From: Timaviella obliquedivisa GSE-PSE-MK23-08B
Lineage (GTDB): Bacteria > Cyanobacteriota > Cyanobacteriia > Elainellales > Elainellaceae
DNA: 64,000 bases
Reading direction: 5' to 3'
NCBI GenBank assembly: GCA_019358855.1
Contig: JAHHII010000004.1
Span: forward strand, 411,468-475,467
Position numbers and translations under genes: made by a program. The notes below the pieces were generated by a model. That model worked only from the letters and a program-made list of their open reading frames with translations. It did no database searches and had not been told where the DNA came from. Below are positions 15,218 through 26,106 of the stretch, in pieces. The stretch's first letter is position 1. Every line of letters begins with the position of its first letter.

Positions 15218-17971
15218 CTACACTTCCCGCATCACTAGAATAACGTTTTCTGTGAATTTCTCGAAGGTGTCGTCGTGGCTGATGACAAAGAGTTGACGGA
15301 AGGTTTTGATGTTGGCGATCGCTTCTGCCAAGCTTTCTCGTCTGGGTCGATCCATGTTGGTAGTGGGTTCATCAAAAAAGGCGATGTCAATATCTGCCAA
15401 TACGCGTAGCAATGCTAATCGTACTGCTAATGCTGCACACATTTGTTCACCACCGGATAAATTGATGAATCGGCGGTTGTGAGCGCCTTCTTGTACAATA
15501 ATTTCGTAATCTTTTGTCCATTCCAGCGCTACGTTAGGGCGATTCATTAATTCTCGGAAGAGGCGATCGGCTTCGTGGGAGATAGTTTGCACGTAGCGTT
15601 CAGTAATGCGGGGCCCTGCCTCTTTGTAGACCTTGCGCGCGAAGGAGATAAAGCGCTTGTTTTTTTCGGTTTGCTGAAGTTCTTCGGCGGCGCGATCGCA
15701 TTTCTGAGCAATGCCTTGGAGCGTTGCAATTTGAGTACTAATTTCCATAAGTCGTTTACGCTGTTGCGGCAATCCTCCAGCAAGTTGATCAGCCTGACTT
15801 CGTCTGTGACTATATGCGGTTTCAGCTTGTTGCCAGAGCGCGGGATCATAGTCTTTAAGGAGGCGATCGCTCTCGGTCTGGATTTCGTTCTGCTCTACCT
15901 GCAATTCTTGTAGCTGAATGGTTGCTGTTTGTAGTTCTGGTTCTAGTTTACGAAGTTGATTCGCATCATTTTGATATTGTAGATAAATCAAGTAGGCGGG
16001 CTGATGCTCCTGACGATTCTGTTTTTGTTGCTCAATCTCTGTATCCAGGTTGGCAAACTCATTAAGCTGATCATCAAATTCAGCGATCAATACTTGTATC
16101 TGATTGCGTTGTTCGACAATGGTTAGTTGTTGGCTGAGCAGAGTAGGACGCTGTTGCAAATCTCTAGATAGAAGCTGACTCCGACCGCGTGGATCCGCGA
16201 GGTTTATCAGGCTGGTGGCGAGGTGCGATCGCTTCTGCTGTAGCTCTGGCTCGGCGGCTAACTGCTGGGCGAGTTCAGTGAGGCGATCGTTTAATTGGTT
16301 GACTTCTGCTTGGAGGTTAGCGTGCTGCGCTTGCTTTGCCGCCAACCCAGAGAGTTCGGCACGAGATTGGTAAGCAATATCAAGCTTGGTTTTAAGGTGT
16401 TGGAGTTGCTGCTGAAGCTTGGGGACAGAGGTTTGTTCTGATAAATCTGCCAGAATTTTCCAGAGTGAATTGATTAACTCGGTGTTAAGTTCTATCCCGG
16501 CTTCAATGGTTTCTAGGGCGAGTTGGGCAGCAGGAAGCGGCGAAGTTTGCAAGATTTTTTGGAGAGCATCGATCGCGTCTTCGGCTTGCAGTTGATGGCG
16601 ATCGCCCCGACTTTCGCCCTCACTCACTAATTGCCGTAATTCGGCTTCAAACTGTTTGGCAGCTTCAACTCGGCTCAGTTGCTCTTGCAGGCGATCGCGC
16701 CTCTGCTCCAATTCAGTAATCTGGTCTGCGTCTGCTGCTAATGCCTGAATGCGGACGATTTCTTGCGTCAGCTTAGCTTGCTCGGCTTGAAGCTTTGTAA
16801 TTTGGCGACTCAAGCTTTGCTGTTCTAACTTAATTGCTTGGATCTGATTAAACTGTTCGGCAATAGCAGATTGCTGCTGTTCTAACGCCACCTGCTGCAC
16901 AATTAATGGTTGAAGTTGTTCAATTTCTGCTGCTGCTTGGGTCAGGTTTTCTAGTTGTAAATTCAGCTTGGTCAGTTGGGTTTCTTGCGCCACTCTCGCC
17001 GCCTGCTGTTTCTCTCGCTGTTTTGCTAACGCCTGTCGTTGTTTGACTTGTTGATCCAATTGTTCTAGCTCGGCTTCGGCTTTCAAAACAGCTTGATAGC
17101 TCACTTTGTTTTGGGTGCAAATGGCAACTGCCGATTGCGATCGCTCCACCAATTGCAAAATTCGGCTCTGTGCTTGCTGTGCGGCTGCCGTTTTAATCGT
17201 AATTTGCTGCAACCGAGAAGTAATGCTTTGCACAGCCTGAGCGTGGTTTGAAAGACGCTCCTTTTCATTTTGGAGTTCATTTAACTCGGTTTGCAACTGC
17301 TGCAAGCTGGCTTCATTAGCAATAATTTCTTGGCTAATCATGTTCTGACGGTGCTGCAAAGGCTGCCATTCTTGCAAACTTTCCTCGTACTGGGCGATCG
17401 CCGCTTCTAGTTTTTCTACTTCTGCCTTACTGTGCTTTTCCAACGACAGCATTTGCTGATTTGTTTGCCGATATTCACCTACCTTCAAGATTGCATCAAA
17501 AATCGGCTTGCGTTTCTCAGAGGCTTGCAAGAAATCGGCGGTAAACATTCCTTGGGGTACGCCGATCGTGTTGGCAAAAAGCTGTCCTAAATCTGTTCCA
17601 GGCGCAACGCCAAACTGCTGCCGCAGCCACGGCATGATTTCATCTTCAATATGTTTATAATCGAGTCGCACATTAAGCTGGGGGTCAAACAGCGTGTAGC
17701 CTTTAGTGGTGCAGCGCTCAACCTCGTAGGTACGTCCGTCTCGGCTAGAAATGAATGCCACTCTGGCTTGAGCACTGCCTGAACCGTTGCGAATTAAATC
17801 GTCCTTGTTATATCCGCCTCGGTAGTTGAACAGCGTCCAGGCGATCGCCTCTAAAATGCTGGTTTTTCCGGCTCCGTTTTCGCCACAAATGGCGTTAGTT
17901 CCAGGCTGAAAAACGAACTGGCGATCGCTGTGCGACTTAAAGTTTTTGAGGGTAACCGAGAGGATTTCCAT
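15218..17971 (-). CDS. sbcC: SbcC/Rad50-like SMC-family ATPase
   Basis: A 917-residue DNA-repair-type ATPase. The N-terminal part has Walker A G-E-N-G-A-G-K-T-S (about residues 30-38), the middle is two long Gln/Glu-rich coiled coils (about 170-460 and 540-780), and the C-terminal part has the ABC signature L-S-G-G-E-Q-M-C-A-A and Walker B I-A-F-F-D-E-P-T-T-N-M-D. I chose ATG at 17969-17971 (MEILSVTLKNFKSH), the usual family start, over an upstream frame extending to 18076. No CxxC zinc-hook motif is visible between the coiled coils. No SbcD-type nuclease gene lies next to it; a PD-(D/E)XK gene is coupled instead. Confidence 0.88.
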   Translation of the reverse strand: MEILSVTLKNFKSHSDRQFVFQPGTNAICGENGAGKTSILEAIAWTLFNYRGGYNKDDLIRNGSGSAQARVAFISSRDGRTYEVERCTTKGYTLFDPQLNVRLDYKHIEDEIMPWLRQQFGVAPGTDLGQLFANTIGVPQGMFTADFLQASEKRKPIFDAILKVGEYRQTNQQMLSLEKHSKAEVEKLEAAIAQYEESLQEWQPLQHRQNMISQEIIANEASLQQLQTELNELQNEKERLSNHAQAVQSITSRLQQITIKTAAAQQAQSRILQLVERSQSAVAICTQNKVSYQAVLKAEAELEQLDQQVKQRQALAKQREKQQAARVAQETQLTKLNLQLENLTQAAAEIEQLQPLIVQQVALEQQQSAIAEQFNQIQAIKLEQQSLSRQITKLQAEQAKLTQEIVRIQALAADADQITELEQRRDRLQEQLSRVEAAKQFEAELRQLVSEGESRGDRHQLQAEDAIDALQKILQTSPLPAAQLALETIEAGIELNTELINSLWKILADLSEQTSVPKLQQQLQHLKTKLDIAYQSRAELSGLAAKQAQHANLQAEVNQLNDRLTELAQQLAAEPELQQKRSHLATSLINLADPRGRSQLLSRDLQQRPTLLSQQLTIVEQRNQIQVLIAEFDDQLNEFANLDTEIEQQKQNRQEHQPAYLIYLQYQNDANQLRKLEPELQTATIQLQELQVEQNEIQTESDRLLKDYDPALWQQAETAYSHRRSQADQLAGGLPQQRKRLMEISTQIATLQGIAQKCDRAAEELQQTEKNKRFISFARKVYKEAGPRITERYVQTISHEADRLFRELMNRPNVALEWTKDYEIIVQEGAHNRRFINLSGGEQMCAALAVRLALLRVLADIDIAFFDEPTTNMDRPRRESLAEAIANIKTFRQLFVISHDDTFEKFTENVILVMREV

Positions 17972-18062
17972 ACGCTGTTCAGTCTGCTGTCTCAAAAGAT
18001 TGGGCAAAACTCGCTCTGTAGAACAATTGCACCACAGAAAACAAGTTTTGGCACGTAAATTC

Positions 18063-19058
<996 letters not shown>

Positions 19059-19243
19059 TCAGAATCTCACACCCTGGCGCTTATATGGCAATTTGAGTGG
19101 CTAGGTTAAACAAATGTAAATAGCAGAGGCGAAGCATCTGCCTCAGTATGCTGAGAATTATTCCAGAGCTTGACCCACAAGGGTTAGGCAGTCAGCACAT
19201 CATTCGACGGTAAAATAAAGCAAGTGGCACTCAGGTGATCTCC

Positions 19244-19912
19244 ATGACTCACACCCCAGTCAAAGCAACTTTCCCACAACGCGATCGCCCTTCCCAAGGA
19301 CAACGCGCAACTTGGGCTGACTATCTTACCCTGTGTGATGACCCAAGCATTGAGCGCATTCGTATATTTTTTGATGAAGGATGGATGTGGACTGAAATGG
19401 GCGAAGAAGGACTTAATCATTCAAGTGTTTGTGATTTGTTTACGATGCTAATCTTATGTTGGAAAATGAAATATCCAGAGCGGCAAGTTCATTCTTTGGG
19501 GCGCTGCCAACTTGAAAAAACAGGTCATAAAGCCTGCGCTCCTGATCTAGTCGTTTATCTGGGAGAACCGCCACCCCGCTGGCAACCTGGACAACGGCGC
19601 TTCGTTAACTTAGATAAAGCAGGACTTCCAGCGCTAGTAGGTGAAGTGTCTGATACGACGCTAGCAAATGATTTGGATCGCAAAAAGCACCTTTACGCAG
19701 CGCTAGGAATTCCTGAATATTGGGTGATCGATGTGCGGGGAAAACAGGTTTTGGCATTTCTGCTGCAAGCGGATGGCAGCTACGCCGAAAGTGAGACTTC
19801 TGAAGCATTTGCAGGGTTGGCGATCGCCTTATTGGAACAAACTCTGGAACGTCTTGATCAAGAAGCAAATACCGATGCAGCACTGTGGTTTTCTCAGCAG
19901 TTGGCAACATAG
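19244..19912 (+). CDS. Uma2-family (DUF820) endonuclease
   Basis: A 222-residue protein of the Uma2 family, a PD-(D/E)XK-fold group expanded in cyanobacteria with little known about function. Features: R-I-R-I-F-F-D-E-G-W-M-W-T-E-M-G near the N-terminus, A-P-D-L-V-V-Y (metal Asp, about 105), L-V-G-E-V-S-D-T-T (the E-x-x variant, about 133-140), D-L-D-R-K-K-H-L-Y-A-A-L-G-I-P-E-Y-W-V-I-D (about 145-165, the family hallmark). ATG at 19244 is preceded by AGGTGA; GTG at 19235 is a possible alternative. No toxin or antitoxin partner is adjacent. Confidence 0.9.
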   Translation: MTHTPVKATFPQRDRPSQGQRATWADYLTLCDDPSIERIRIFFDEGWMWTEMGEEGLNHSSVCDLFTMLILCWKMKYPERQVHSLGRCQLEKTGHKACAPDLVVYLGEPPPRWQPGQRRFVNLDKAGLPALVGEVSDTTLANDLDRKKHLYAALGIPEYWVIDVRGKQVLAFLLQADGSYAESETSEAFAGLAIALLEQTLERLDQEANTDAALWFSQQLAT

Positions 19913-19946
19913 GAGGATACCTCTTTTAGAAAATATCCTCCCCTAT
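19909..19946. terminator. Hairpin between convergent uma2 and putA
   Basis: ATAGGAGGATA (19909-19919) pairs with TATCCTCCCCTAT (19934-19946) apart from one bulged base. It overlaps the stop of the plus-strand gene and precedes the putA stop, so it probably acts as a transcript end in both directions. Confidence 0.5.
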
Positions 19947-19955
19947 ACATTCTCG

Positions 19956-22922
19956 CTATTCCGCTCCTTCAATCGGTGCAAATCCCTGTCGCTGAACATT
20001 CTCAGTGATGGCTCGCGGTTCTAAAAATTGCAGCAAATAATCGGGGCCGCCTGCCTTCGAGCCAACGCCAGAGAGCTTGAAGCCGCCAAAGGGTTGCCGC
20101 GATACGATCGCCCCTGTAATGGTGCGATTAATGTACAAATTTCCGACCTCAAACTCGGCTTCTGCCCGTTGAATGTGGGAAGGAGTCCGCGAATATAGCC
20201 CGCCCGTCAGCGCGTAATCTGTGCCGTTAGCAATGGCGATCGCCTCGTCAAAATTCTGCGCTTTGATCACTGCCAAGACAGGCCCAAAAATCTCTTCCTG
20301 AGCCAGCTTAGCCGTGGGCGGAACGTCTTTGAAGATGACGGGCGCAACAAAATATCCAACGTCAGGAGAAGGCATTTCGAGCGCTACCGTTGCCTCTAAT
20401 TTGCCCTGCTCAATCGATGCCCGAATCCGGTTTTGTGCCGTGGCATCAATCACAGGTCCGACCTGAGTACTAGGATGCTCGGCAACGCCCACGTTGAGCG
20501 ATCGCGTGGCTTCTACCAATCGTGTCACAAACGCTTCGTAAATGCTCTCCAAGACAATTACCCGCGAACACGCAGAACACTTCTGACCGCTGTAACCAAA
20601 TGCTGAGTACACTACTCCCTGTACCGCCTGATCGAGATCCGCACTCTCATCAATCACAATGGCATTTTTGCCGCCCATCTCTGCGACTACGCGCTTGAGG
20701 TGTTTTTGACCCGGTTGCAAGATCGCCGCATCGGCATAAATGCGGCAGCCCACTTCCTGAGAACCCGTAAAGGTGATCATGTTAACGTTCGGATGTTTGA
20801 CCAGGTGCGCGCCAACAGTAGAACCTTTACCCGGAATATATTGAAACACGCCCTTTGGCATTCCCGCTTCCACCAAAATTTCTGCCAGCTTTGCCGCAAT
20901 CACGCACGAAGTTTCAGCAGGTTTGAGTAACGTGCAGTTACCTGCAACAAGCGCGGCAACAGTCATGCCTGTCGGAATAGCTAAAGGAAAGTTCCAGGGA
21001 GAAATAACGACCACAATTCCCAACGGCTGATAATGATAGCGGTTGGTTTCACCGGGAAGATCGTAGGCATAACCTTGATTAAGCCGCTCCATTTCATCGG
21101 CATAGTAACGACAAAAATCGATCGCCTCTGACACTTCTGGATCAGCCTGCCCCAAAGGTTTACCCGTTTCCAGCACCATCCAAGCCGAGAGTTCTGCCCG
21201 TCGCTGTTCCATCAAGTCTGCTGCTTTTCGCAGTATCGCTGCCCGCTGTTGAGGCGGCGTTTTTCGCCATGCCGGAAATGCTGCTTTTGCCGCTTGAATG
21301 GCTTCTTCCGCTTGCTCGACGCTGAGTAATCCAATCTGCCCAACCACTTCAGATGGATTAGAAGGATTGACCGAATCAATGCGATCGCTCGTATTAATTC
21401 GTTCGCCGTTCACCAGGGGTAAATAGGTTTTACCAAGCTGCTGGCGAACGGCTTGGAATGCTTTTTGAGCGCGATCGCGTTCCCCCAAGGTTGAATAATC
21501 CGTATCCGCCACATTCTGAAAAGCAATGCTGTGGGAAGGGACTTCTTCTGCTTCTAGAGTAGGAATAACTAATAATTCTTCAACCGGACGCTCTTCTAAA
21601 TTTTGTCGTAGGAAAGAACTATTAGCCGTATTTTCCAAAAGACGACGAATTAAATACGCCATCCCTGGAATCAGTTCGCCATAGGGACAATAAACCCGGA
21701 CTCGATAGCCTTGTTCAACTAACGCTTTTGCTAGCTTGTCTGCCATGCCGTAGAGAACCTGTAGTTCAATGTGACGACGGGGGATTTTTAGCTCTTGTGC
21801 GATCGCCATCGCATAGGCTTGCGATCGCACATTATGGCTACCGATCGCTGCATACAAATAATCATGATTCTCTAATAACATCCGCGTCATTTTCTCAAAA
21901 TTAGCATCGGTCGAAGCCTTTTGAGAGAACACAGGTTTTGCCCAATCCCGCTGCGCCGCTTTAATGGTTTCCTGATCCCAATATGCTCCTTTGACTAACC
22001 GAATTGTAATCGGATTCCCTCGCTGTTTTGCCCAGTCAATTAATCCTTTTAAATCTTGCTGCCCAGAGCGCAAATAGGCTTGCAGCGTTACTCCAATGTC
22101 TGTGCGGCTGCGAAACTCATCTTCCATCAAAAGCTGTTTCAAGATAGAAATAGTCAAGTCTTTGTAGGCGTATTGCTCCATGTCAAAGTGAACGGCTGCA
22201 CCCAGTTCTCCAGCACGACGCAACAATATACGCGCTCGTTCCATCACCCGTTCACGGCTACCTGCCTCATCTAATGGATCAAACTGAGAATAGAATGCGG
22301 TTAGCTTCACCGAAACTTGTACCTTTGACAGGGATTCACCCTCCGCCCAATCGATCGCCTCTACCTTCGACCACCGCTGAGAGGCTACCGTTAACTGCTC
22401 CATCATTTCTAAGTAGCGATCGAGGTAAGACTGCGCTTCTACTTCAGTAATCACAGCTTCTCCTAACAAATCAACCGTAAAGGTCATTTTGTCTTTCCGA
22501 AGCTGTTCCAAAGTTTTGATAACTTGCTTGATATCTTCGCCAGAAATGTACTTATGTGCCAATGTTTCCACTGCTGTAGAAACCGTAGTAGCTGCTACTT
22601 GACCGGGTAAAGACTCAGGATTAGTGAAGTTCAATAGGCTCTTCAGGGCATTGGGCAACTCGACTGATTCATCTGCCAAGTACTCCTGCATATGGTGAGC
22701 AATTTCAGCCTTGCTATGGAGCGCGGGCAAACAATCAATAAATCGAAAAAGCTGTACTCTCAGCCCAGGATTCGCCATTGTCCAAGCTAACAGCTTGTCG
22801 TCCCAGCGCATTTGATCGCGCACTTGGGCAAAGAATGAGCGGTTTTCGCGGGTGGCAGATAACAGCCGCCGAGCGATCGCCTGAGTCTGAGTTTCGTAAG
22901 TTTCAGAAATTTGCGCAACCAT
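19956..22922 (-). CDS. putA: Bifunctional proline dehydrogenase / L-glutamate gamma-semialdehyde dehydrogenase
   Basis: The 988-residue enzyme oxidises proline to glutamate in two steps. The N-terminal FAD-dependent proline dehydrogenase (about 1-450) shows V-S-V-K-L-T-A-F-Y-S-Q, R-L-V-K-G-A-Y-W-D, and Y-C-P-Y-G-E-L-x-P-G-M-A-Y-L-x-R-R-L-x-E-N-T-A-N-S-S-F. The C-terminal aldehyde dehydrogenase (about 480-960) shows V-I-S-P-W-N-F-P-L-A-I-P, F-T-G-S, E-M-G-G-K-N-A and the catalytic G-Q-K-C-S-A-C-S-R. The N-terminal ribbon-helix-helix DNA-binding domain of enterobacterial PutA is absent, so this is the short non-repressor type. It is monocistronic with a hairpin downstream. Confidence 0.96.
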   Translation of the reverse strand: MVAQISETYETQTQAIARRLLSATRENRSFFAQVRDQMRWDDKLLAWTMANPGLRVQLFRFIDCLPALHSKAEIAHHMQEYLADESVELPNALKSLLNFTNPESLPGQVAATTVSTAVETLAHKYISGEDIKQVIKTLEQLRKDKMTFTVDLLGEAVITEVEAQSYLDRYLEMMEQLTVASQRWSKVEAIDWAEGESLSKVQVSVKLTAFYSQFDPLDEAGSRERVMERARILLRRAGELGAAVHFDMEQYAYKDLTISILKQLLMEDEFRSRTDIGVTLQAYLRSGQQDLKGLIDWAKQRGNPITIRLVKGAYWDQETIKAAQRDWAKPVFSQKASTDANFEKMTRMLLENHDYLYAAIGSHNVRSQAYAMAIAQELKIPRRHIELQVLYGMADKLAKALVEQGYRVRVYCPYGELIPGMAYLIRRLLENTANSSFLRQNLEERPVEELLVIPTLEAEEVPSHSIAFQNVADTDYSTLGERDRAQKAFQAVRQQLGKTYLPLVNGERINTSDRIDSVNPSNPSEVVGQIGLLSVEQAEEAIQAAKAAFPAWRKTPPQQRAAILRKAADLMEQRRAELSAWMVLETGKPLGQADPEVSEAIDFCRYYADEMERLNQGYAYDLPGETNRYHYQPLGIVVVISPWNFPLAIPTGMTVAALVAGNCTLLKPAETSCVIAAKLAEILVEAGMPKGVFQYIPGKGSTVGAHLVKHPNVNMITFTGSQEVGCRIYADAAILQPGQKHLKRVVAEMGGKNAIVIDESADLDQAVQGVVYSAFGYSGQKCSACSRVIVLESIYEAFVTRLVEATRSLNVGVAEHPSTQVGPVIDATAQNRIRASIEQGKLEATVALEMPSPDVGYFVAPVIFKDVPPTAKLAQEEIFGPVLAVIKAQNFDEAIAIANGTDYALTGGLYSRTPSHIQRAEAEFEVGNLYINRTITGAIVSRQPFGGFKLSGVGSKAGGPDYLLQFLEPRAITENVQRQGFAPIEGAE

Positions 22923-23103
22923 TACTTGTTAAACCTCTTGTGTCGAGCAGCAGTTCAGGGAATGAGCACCCCCCGATCTTCCATTGTGAAGCCATTGTGA
23001 GGTAATGGCGAAGCAATTTTTGTTCTGTCAGAGCTTGTTCTATCAGAGCCTGAACACTTTAGATCTCAGAAGAAGTATGCGGTATGCGGTAAGCTTTCAA
23101 GCT

Positions 23104-23895
23104 TTATGTGCCGAAAACCGCTTGAACTTCGTTACCCCAAGTTAGTCGCAGCTGATACTGGGCATTGCCGTTACTCACTGCGATTTCAACCCAGCCATGG
23201 CTGCCAATGAGTGCTACTGGCTGACCCGGTTGAACTTCTCCATAGGTGCGGCAACCAGGAATGGTGCGTTTACCCACAAGGACTGACCAGGTCTTTCCCT
23301 GAATAAAATGACCGGGAATGTTAGTAATAACGTTGCCAAAGCGATCGATATATTGAACGCTACCTGTGCAGCCTGTAAGAGTAGCAGTACAGACTGGGAT
23401 AGGTAACTGCACTAACGTTGCCGGATCGATCGCCGCTCCCAGTTGAGCGATCGCCACGCCACTTGCTAGATGGGCACCCACAGGTGCAAAAATATCGCGC
23501 CCGTGAAAAGTACTGCTGGGGTTAGCATTGCGCCAGTAATGAGAATCAGTGAGTTCTACCGCCTGCACGATCGCTCTATTAGATAGTAATCCAGTGAAAA
23601 GCCCATTGTCGGGATCCACCAAAAAACCATCTGTTAGCTGAAGGGCGATCGCCCGGCGTTTACCGCCTACCCCTGGGTCAACTACCGCCACATGCACCGT
23701 ATCGGCAGGAAAAAAAGGATAGGCATTCATCAAATTAAACTGTGCCGCCATCACATCTTGAGGCTCAATTTGATGGGTTAGATCGACGACTTTCAGCAGA
23801 GAGTTGACTTGGGCAATCACGCCTTTCATCACGCCCACATACACATCATTGAGTCCAAAGTCGCTGAGTAGAGTCAAGATGCGTGGAGATTCCAT
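23104..23895 (-). CDS. SAM hydroxide adenosyltransferase-type protein (DUF62 family)
   Basis: A 263-residue protein of the S-adenosyl-L-methionine hydroxide adenosyltransferase (duf-62) family, related to fluorinase, which splits SAM with a hydroxide to adenosine and methionine. Family blocks are complete: L-L-S-D-F-G-L-N-D-V-Y-V-G-V-M-K-G-V-I, H-V-A-V-V-D-P-G-V-G-G, the D-N-G-L-F segment, and F-H-G-R-D-I-F-A-P-V-G-A-H-L-A. The C-terminal domain has Y-I-D-R-F-G-N-V-I-T-N-I. Single gene; physiological role in cyanobacteria is not established. Confidence 0.92.
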   Translation of the reverse strand: MESPRILTLLSDFGLNDVYVGVMKGVIAQVNSLLKVVDLTHQIEPQDVMAAQFNLMNAYPFFPADTVHVAVVDPGVGGKRRAIALQLTDGFLVDPDNGLFTGLLSNRAIVQAVELTDSHYWRNANPSSTFHGRDIFAPVGAHLASGVAIAQLGAAIDPATLVQLPIPVCTATLTGCTGSVQYIDRFGNVITNIPGHFIQGKTWSVLVGKRTIPGCRTYGEVQPGQPVALIGSHGWVEIAVSNGNAQYQLRLTWGNEVQAVFGT

Positions 23896-23958
23896 TAGTT
23901 CAAAAAGAGATTTGGGAATGATAAGGCGACCAGTCTCTTAATTTGTATATCTGCCCTC

Positions 23959-26106
23959 ATGACTAAATTTGTTGATCTGGCGCAGCCTCGCTTCCGATTA
24001 TTACATTCTGTTGGGGCAAAATTATTTTTCTCAGTCTTAGGGGCTACTTTGATCGCCTTGGGCAGCGTTTCCTACCTGTTTTATCGGGCATTAGAAAATA
24101 GAGCTAAGGATGAAATGATGGGTCGGCTCAATACCCAAGTCGGGTTAGTTGAGGGACAAATTACCCAAGCAGAGTCGTATACGATCGCTTTTGGAGTAGC
24201 GCTTCAACAAATGAAAGCGTTAGGAATTACAGATGCAGCGGCTTACAAACAAGCAACCTTCGAGTTTTTTCAAAAACGCCCCAATTTAACAATGGCGATC
24301 GGCGCTGGGCAAACGCCCTACCAACTCATGCCCGATCGCCAATGGATATGGCATTACTTTTCTGCTGATCAAGAGCTTCCAACAACAGTTGGTCAGTTAC
24401 TGCCAGCCCCTAACAACCGCACTCGATATACAGAACTGTTTGCCGAAGACAACTATCCCACCCAGGATTATTACCTAAGTATTACAACCTCTGGAAAGGG
24501 CATCTGGACTGAGCCTTACTACTGGTACGGCGTGACCATGACCAGTTTCATGTATCCCTTCTACGACAATCAGAAAAAAATGCTGGGTGTAATAGGCACA
24601 GATATTAATGTGACTGCCATTGGAAAGCTCACGAACATTCCTGTGCTTTCTCAAGGAGGCTACTTTGCTATTTTAAGCCAAGAAGGAAAGCTGCTCAGCT
24701 ATCCCCCTAATCGGGCTAAAACGCAGGAGCAAGACTATAAAGCAGTTCCAGAGCTAGAAGAAGTGTGGCAAGCGGCTCAAAGCGAAAGCCAAGGATTAAT
24801 TAATTCTCATGGAAACTTATGGGCGTACCAAAGGGTAAAGGGCACTGACTGGCTCATGATTGCAGTGGTACCCAAGCGCATTATTTTGCGACCTGCCTTA
24901 GTTTATATGGCGGTTAGTGCAGGTGGAGCGGGGATGATTCTCCTACTGGTCGTCTCTATGTTTGTTTGGCATTTAAATAGAAGACTCCAGCCTATTTTGG
25001 CTGAGTGCAATCATCTAAGAACTGCCGATGCCGAAAGGTTGTCACGTTTAAGCCCGATCGCCCACCAAACCATAGACTCTTTGCCCCCTATTAATCAAGC
25101 CCAAGATGAATTGGGTATTTTGATAGACACTGTTCATCAAGTCGCTCGTCAACTTCACCAATCTTTTACGCTTCTAGAAGAAAACAATGAACAGCTAGAG
25201 ACACGAGTGCAAGAACGGACAGAAGAGTTAGCAAAAACTCTAGAAAACCTTCAAGAAACTCAGTCTCAGCTAGTACAAACTGAAAAGATGTCGAGCTTAG
25301 GACAAATGGTGGCGGGAATTGCCCATGAAATTAATAATCCTGTGAATTTTATTTATGGCAATTTAGACTATGCCGAAAAATATGCTCAAGATCTGCTGGT
25401 GGCGATTGCCCTCTACCAAAAACACAGCCCGTCTCATCCTGTCATTGAGCAGCACTTAGAAAAGATCGAACTAGACTACGTTGCAGAAGACTTCCCCAAG
25501 CTGATTGCTTCTATGCAAACAGGAACTCAGCGCATTCGAGAAATTGTAGTGAGCTTAAGAAATTTCTCGCGGTTAGATGACTCCATGCAACCGACGAATA
25601 TTCATGAAGGCATGGATAGCACGCTGCTAATTTTAAAGCATCGATTAACGACCCAATCCTATCGGTCTGAGATTAGGGTGACTAAAATCTACGGCGATTT
25701 ACCTCTAGTTAACTGTTATGCAGGGTTACTCAACCAAGTTTTTATGAACCTTCTCGCGAACGCCATTGACGTTTTGGAAGAGGATGCTTCTCAAAAAAAT
25801 TTACAACCTGCCATTCATATCTCTACACAAGCCCAGGTAAACTGCGTGGTCATCAGTATTGCCGACAACGGGAGGGGAATGAATGAGGCGACGAAAGCTA
25901 AACTATTTAATGCTTTTTTTACCACTAAACCTGTCGGTAAAGGAACCGGACTAGGACTTTCCATCAGTCGGCAAATTATTGTTGAAAAACATGGCGGAAC
26001 ATTAGATTGCATTTCCGAGCCAGGTCAAGGCACTGAGTTTATTATTACGATCCCGCTTCAGGCTGAAGGCAGCCAAACTACTACTGCGGTGCCAGTCATG
26101 GGATAG
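23959..26106 (+). CDS. Cache-domain sensor histidine kinase
   Basis: A 715-residue membrane kinase. A first membrane helix (about 21-43) and a second (about 312-338) bracket a periplasmic double-Cache-like ligand-binding region (W-H-Y-F-S-A-D-Q ... G-K-G-I-W-T-E-P-Y-Y-W ... G-V-I-G-T-D-I-N). A cytoplasmic coiled coil (about 390-445) leads to the HisKA-type motif M-V-A-G-I-A-H-E-I-N-N-P with the phospho-accepting His at about 456, then HATPase boxes N-L-L-A-N-A-I-D, D-N-G-R-G-M and G-K-G-T-G-L-G-L. This is the 4TM-independent class common in cyanobacteria. No response regulator is next to it. Its 3' end overlaps the convergent kinase by 49 bp. Confidence 0.93.
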   Translation: MTKFVDLAQPRFRLLHSVGAKLFFSVLGATLIALGSVSYLFYRALENRAKDEMMGRLNTQVGLVEGQITQAESYTIAFGVALQQMKALGITDAAAYKQATFEFFQKRPNLTMAIGAGQTPYQLMPDRQWIWHYFSADQELPTTVGQLLPAPNNRTRYTELFAEDNYPTQDYYLSITTSGKGIWTEPYYWYGVTMTSFMYPFYDNQKKMLGVIGTDINVTAIGKLTNIPVLSQGGYFAILSQEGKLLSYPPNRAKTQEQDYKAVPELEEVWQAAQSESQGLINSHGNLWAYQRVKGTDWLMIAVVPKRIILRPALVYMAVSAGGAGMILLLVVSMFVWHLNRRLQPILAECNHLRTADAERLSRLSPIAHQTIDSLPPINQAQDELGILIDTVHQVARQLHQSFTLLEENNEQLETRVQERTEELAKTLENLQETQSQLVQTEKMSSLGQMVAGIAHEINNPVNFIYGNLDYAEKYAQDLLVAIALYQKHSPSHPVIEQHLEKIELDYVAEDFPKLIASMQTGTQRIREIVVSLRNFSRLDDSMQPTNIHEGMDSTLLILKHRLTTQSYRSEIRVTKIYGDLPLVNCYAGLLNQVFMNLLANAIDVLEEDASQKNLQPAIHISTQAQVNCVVISIADNGRGMNEATKAKLFNAFFTTKPVGKGTGLGLSISRQIIVEKHGGTLDCISEPGQGTEFIITIPLQAEGSQTTTAVPVMG

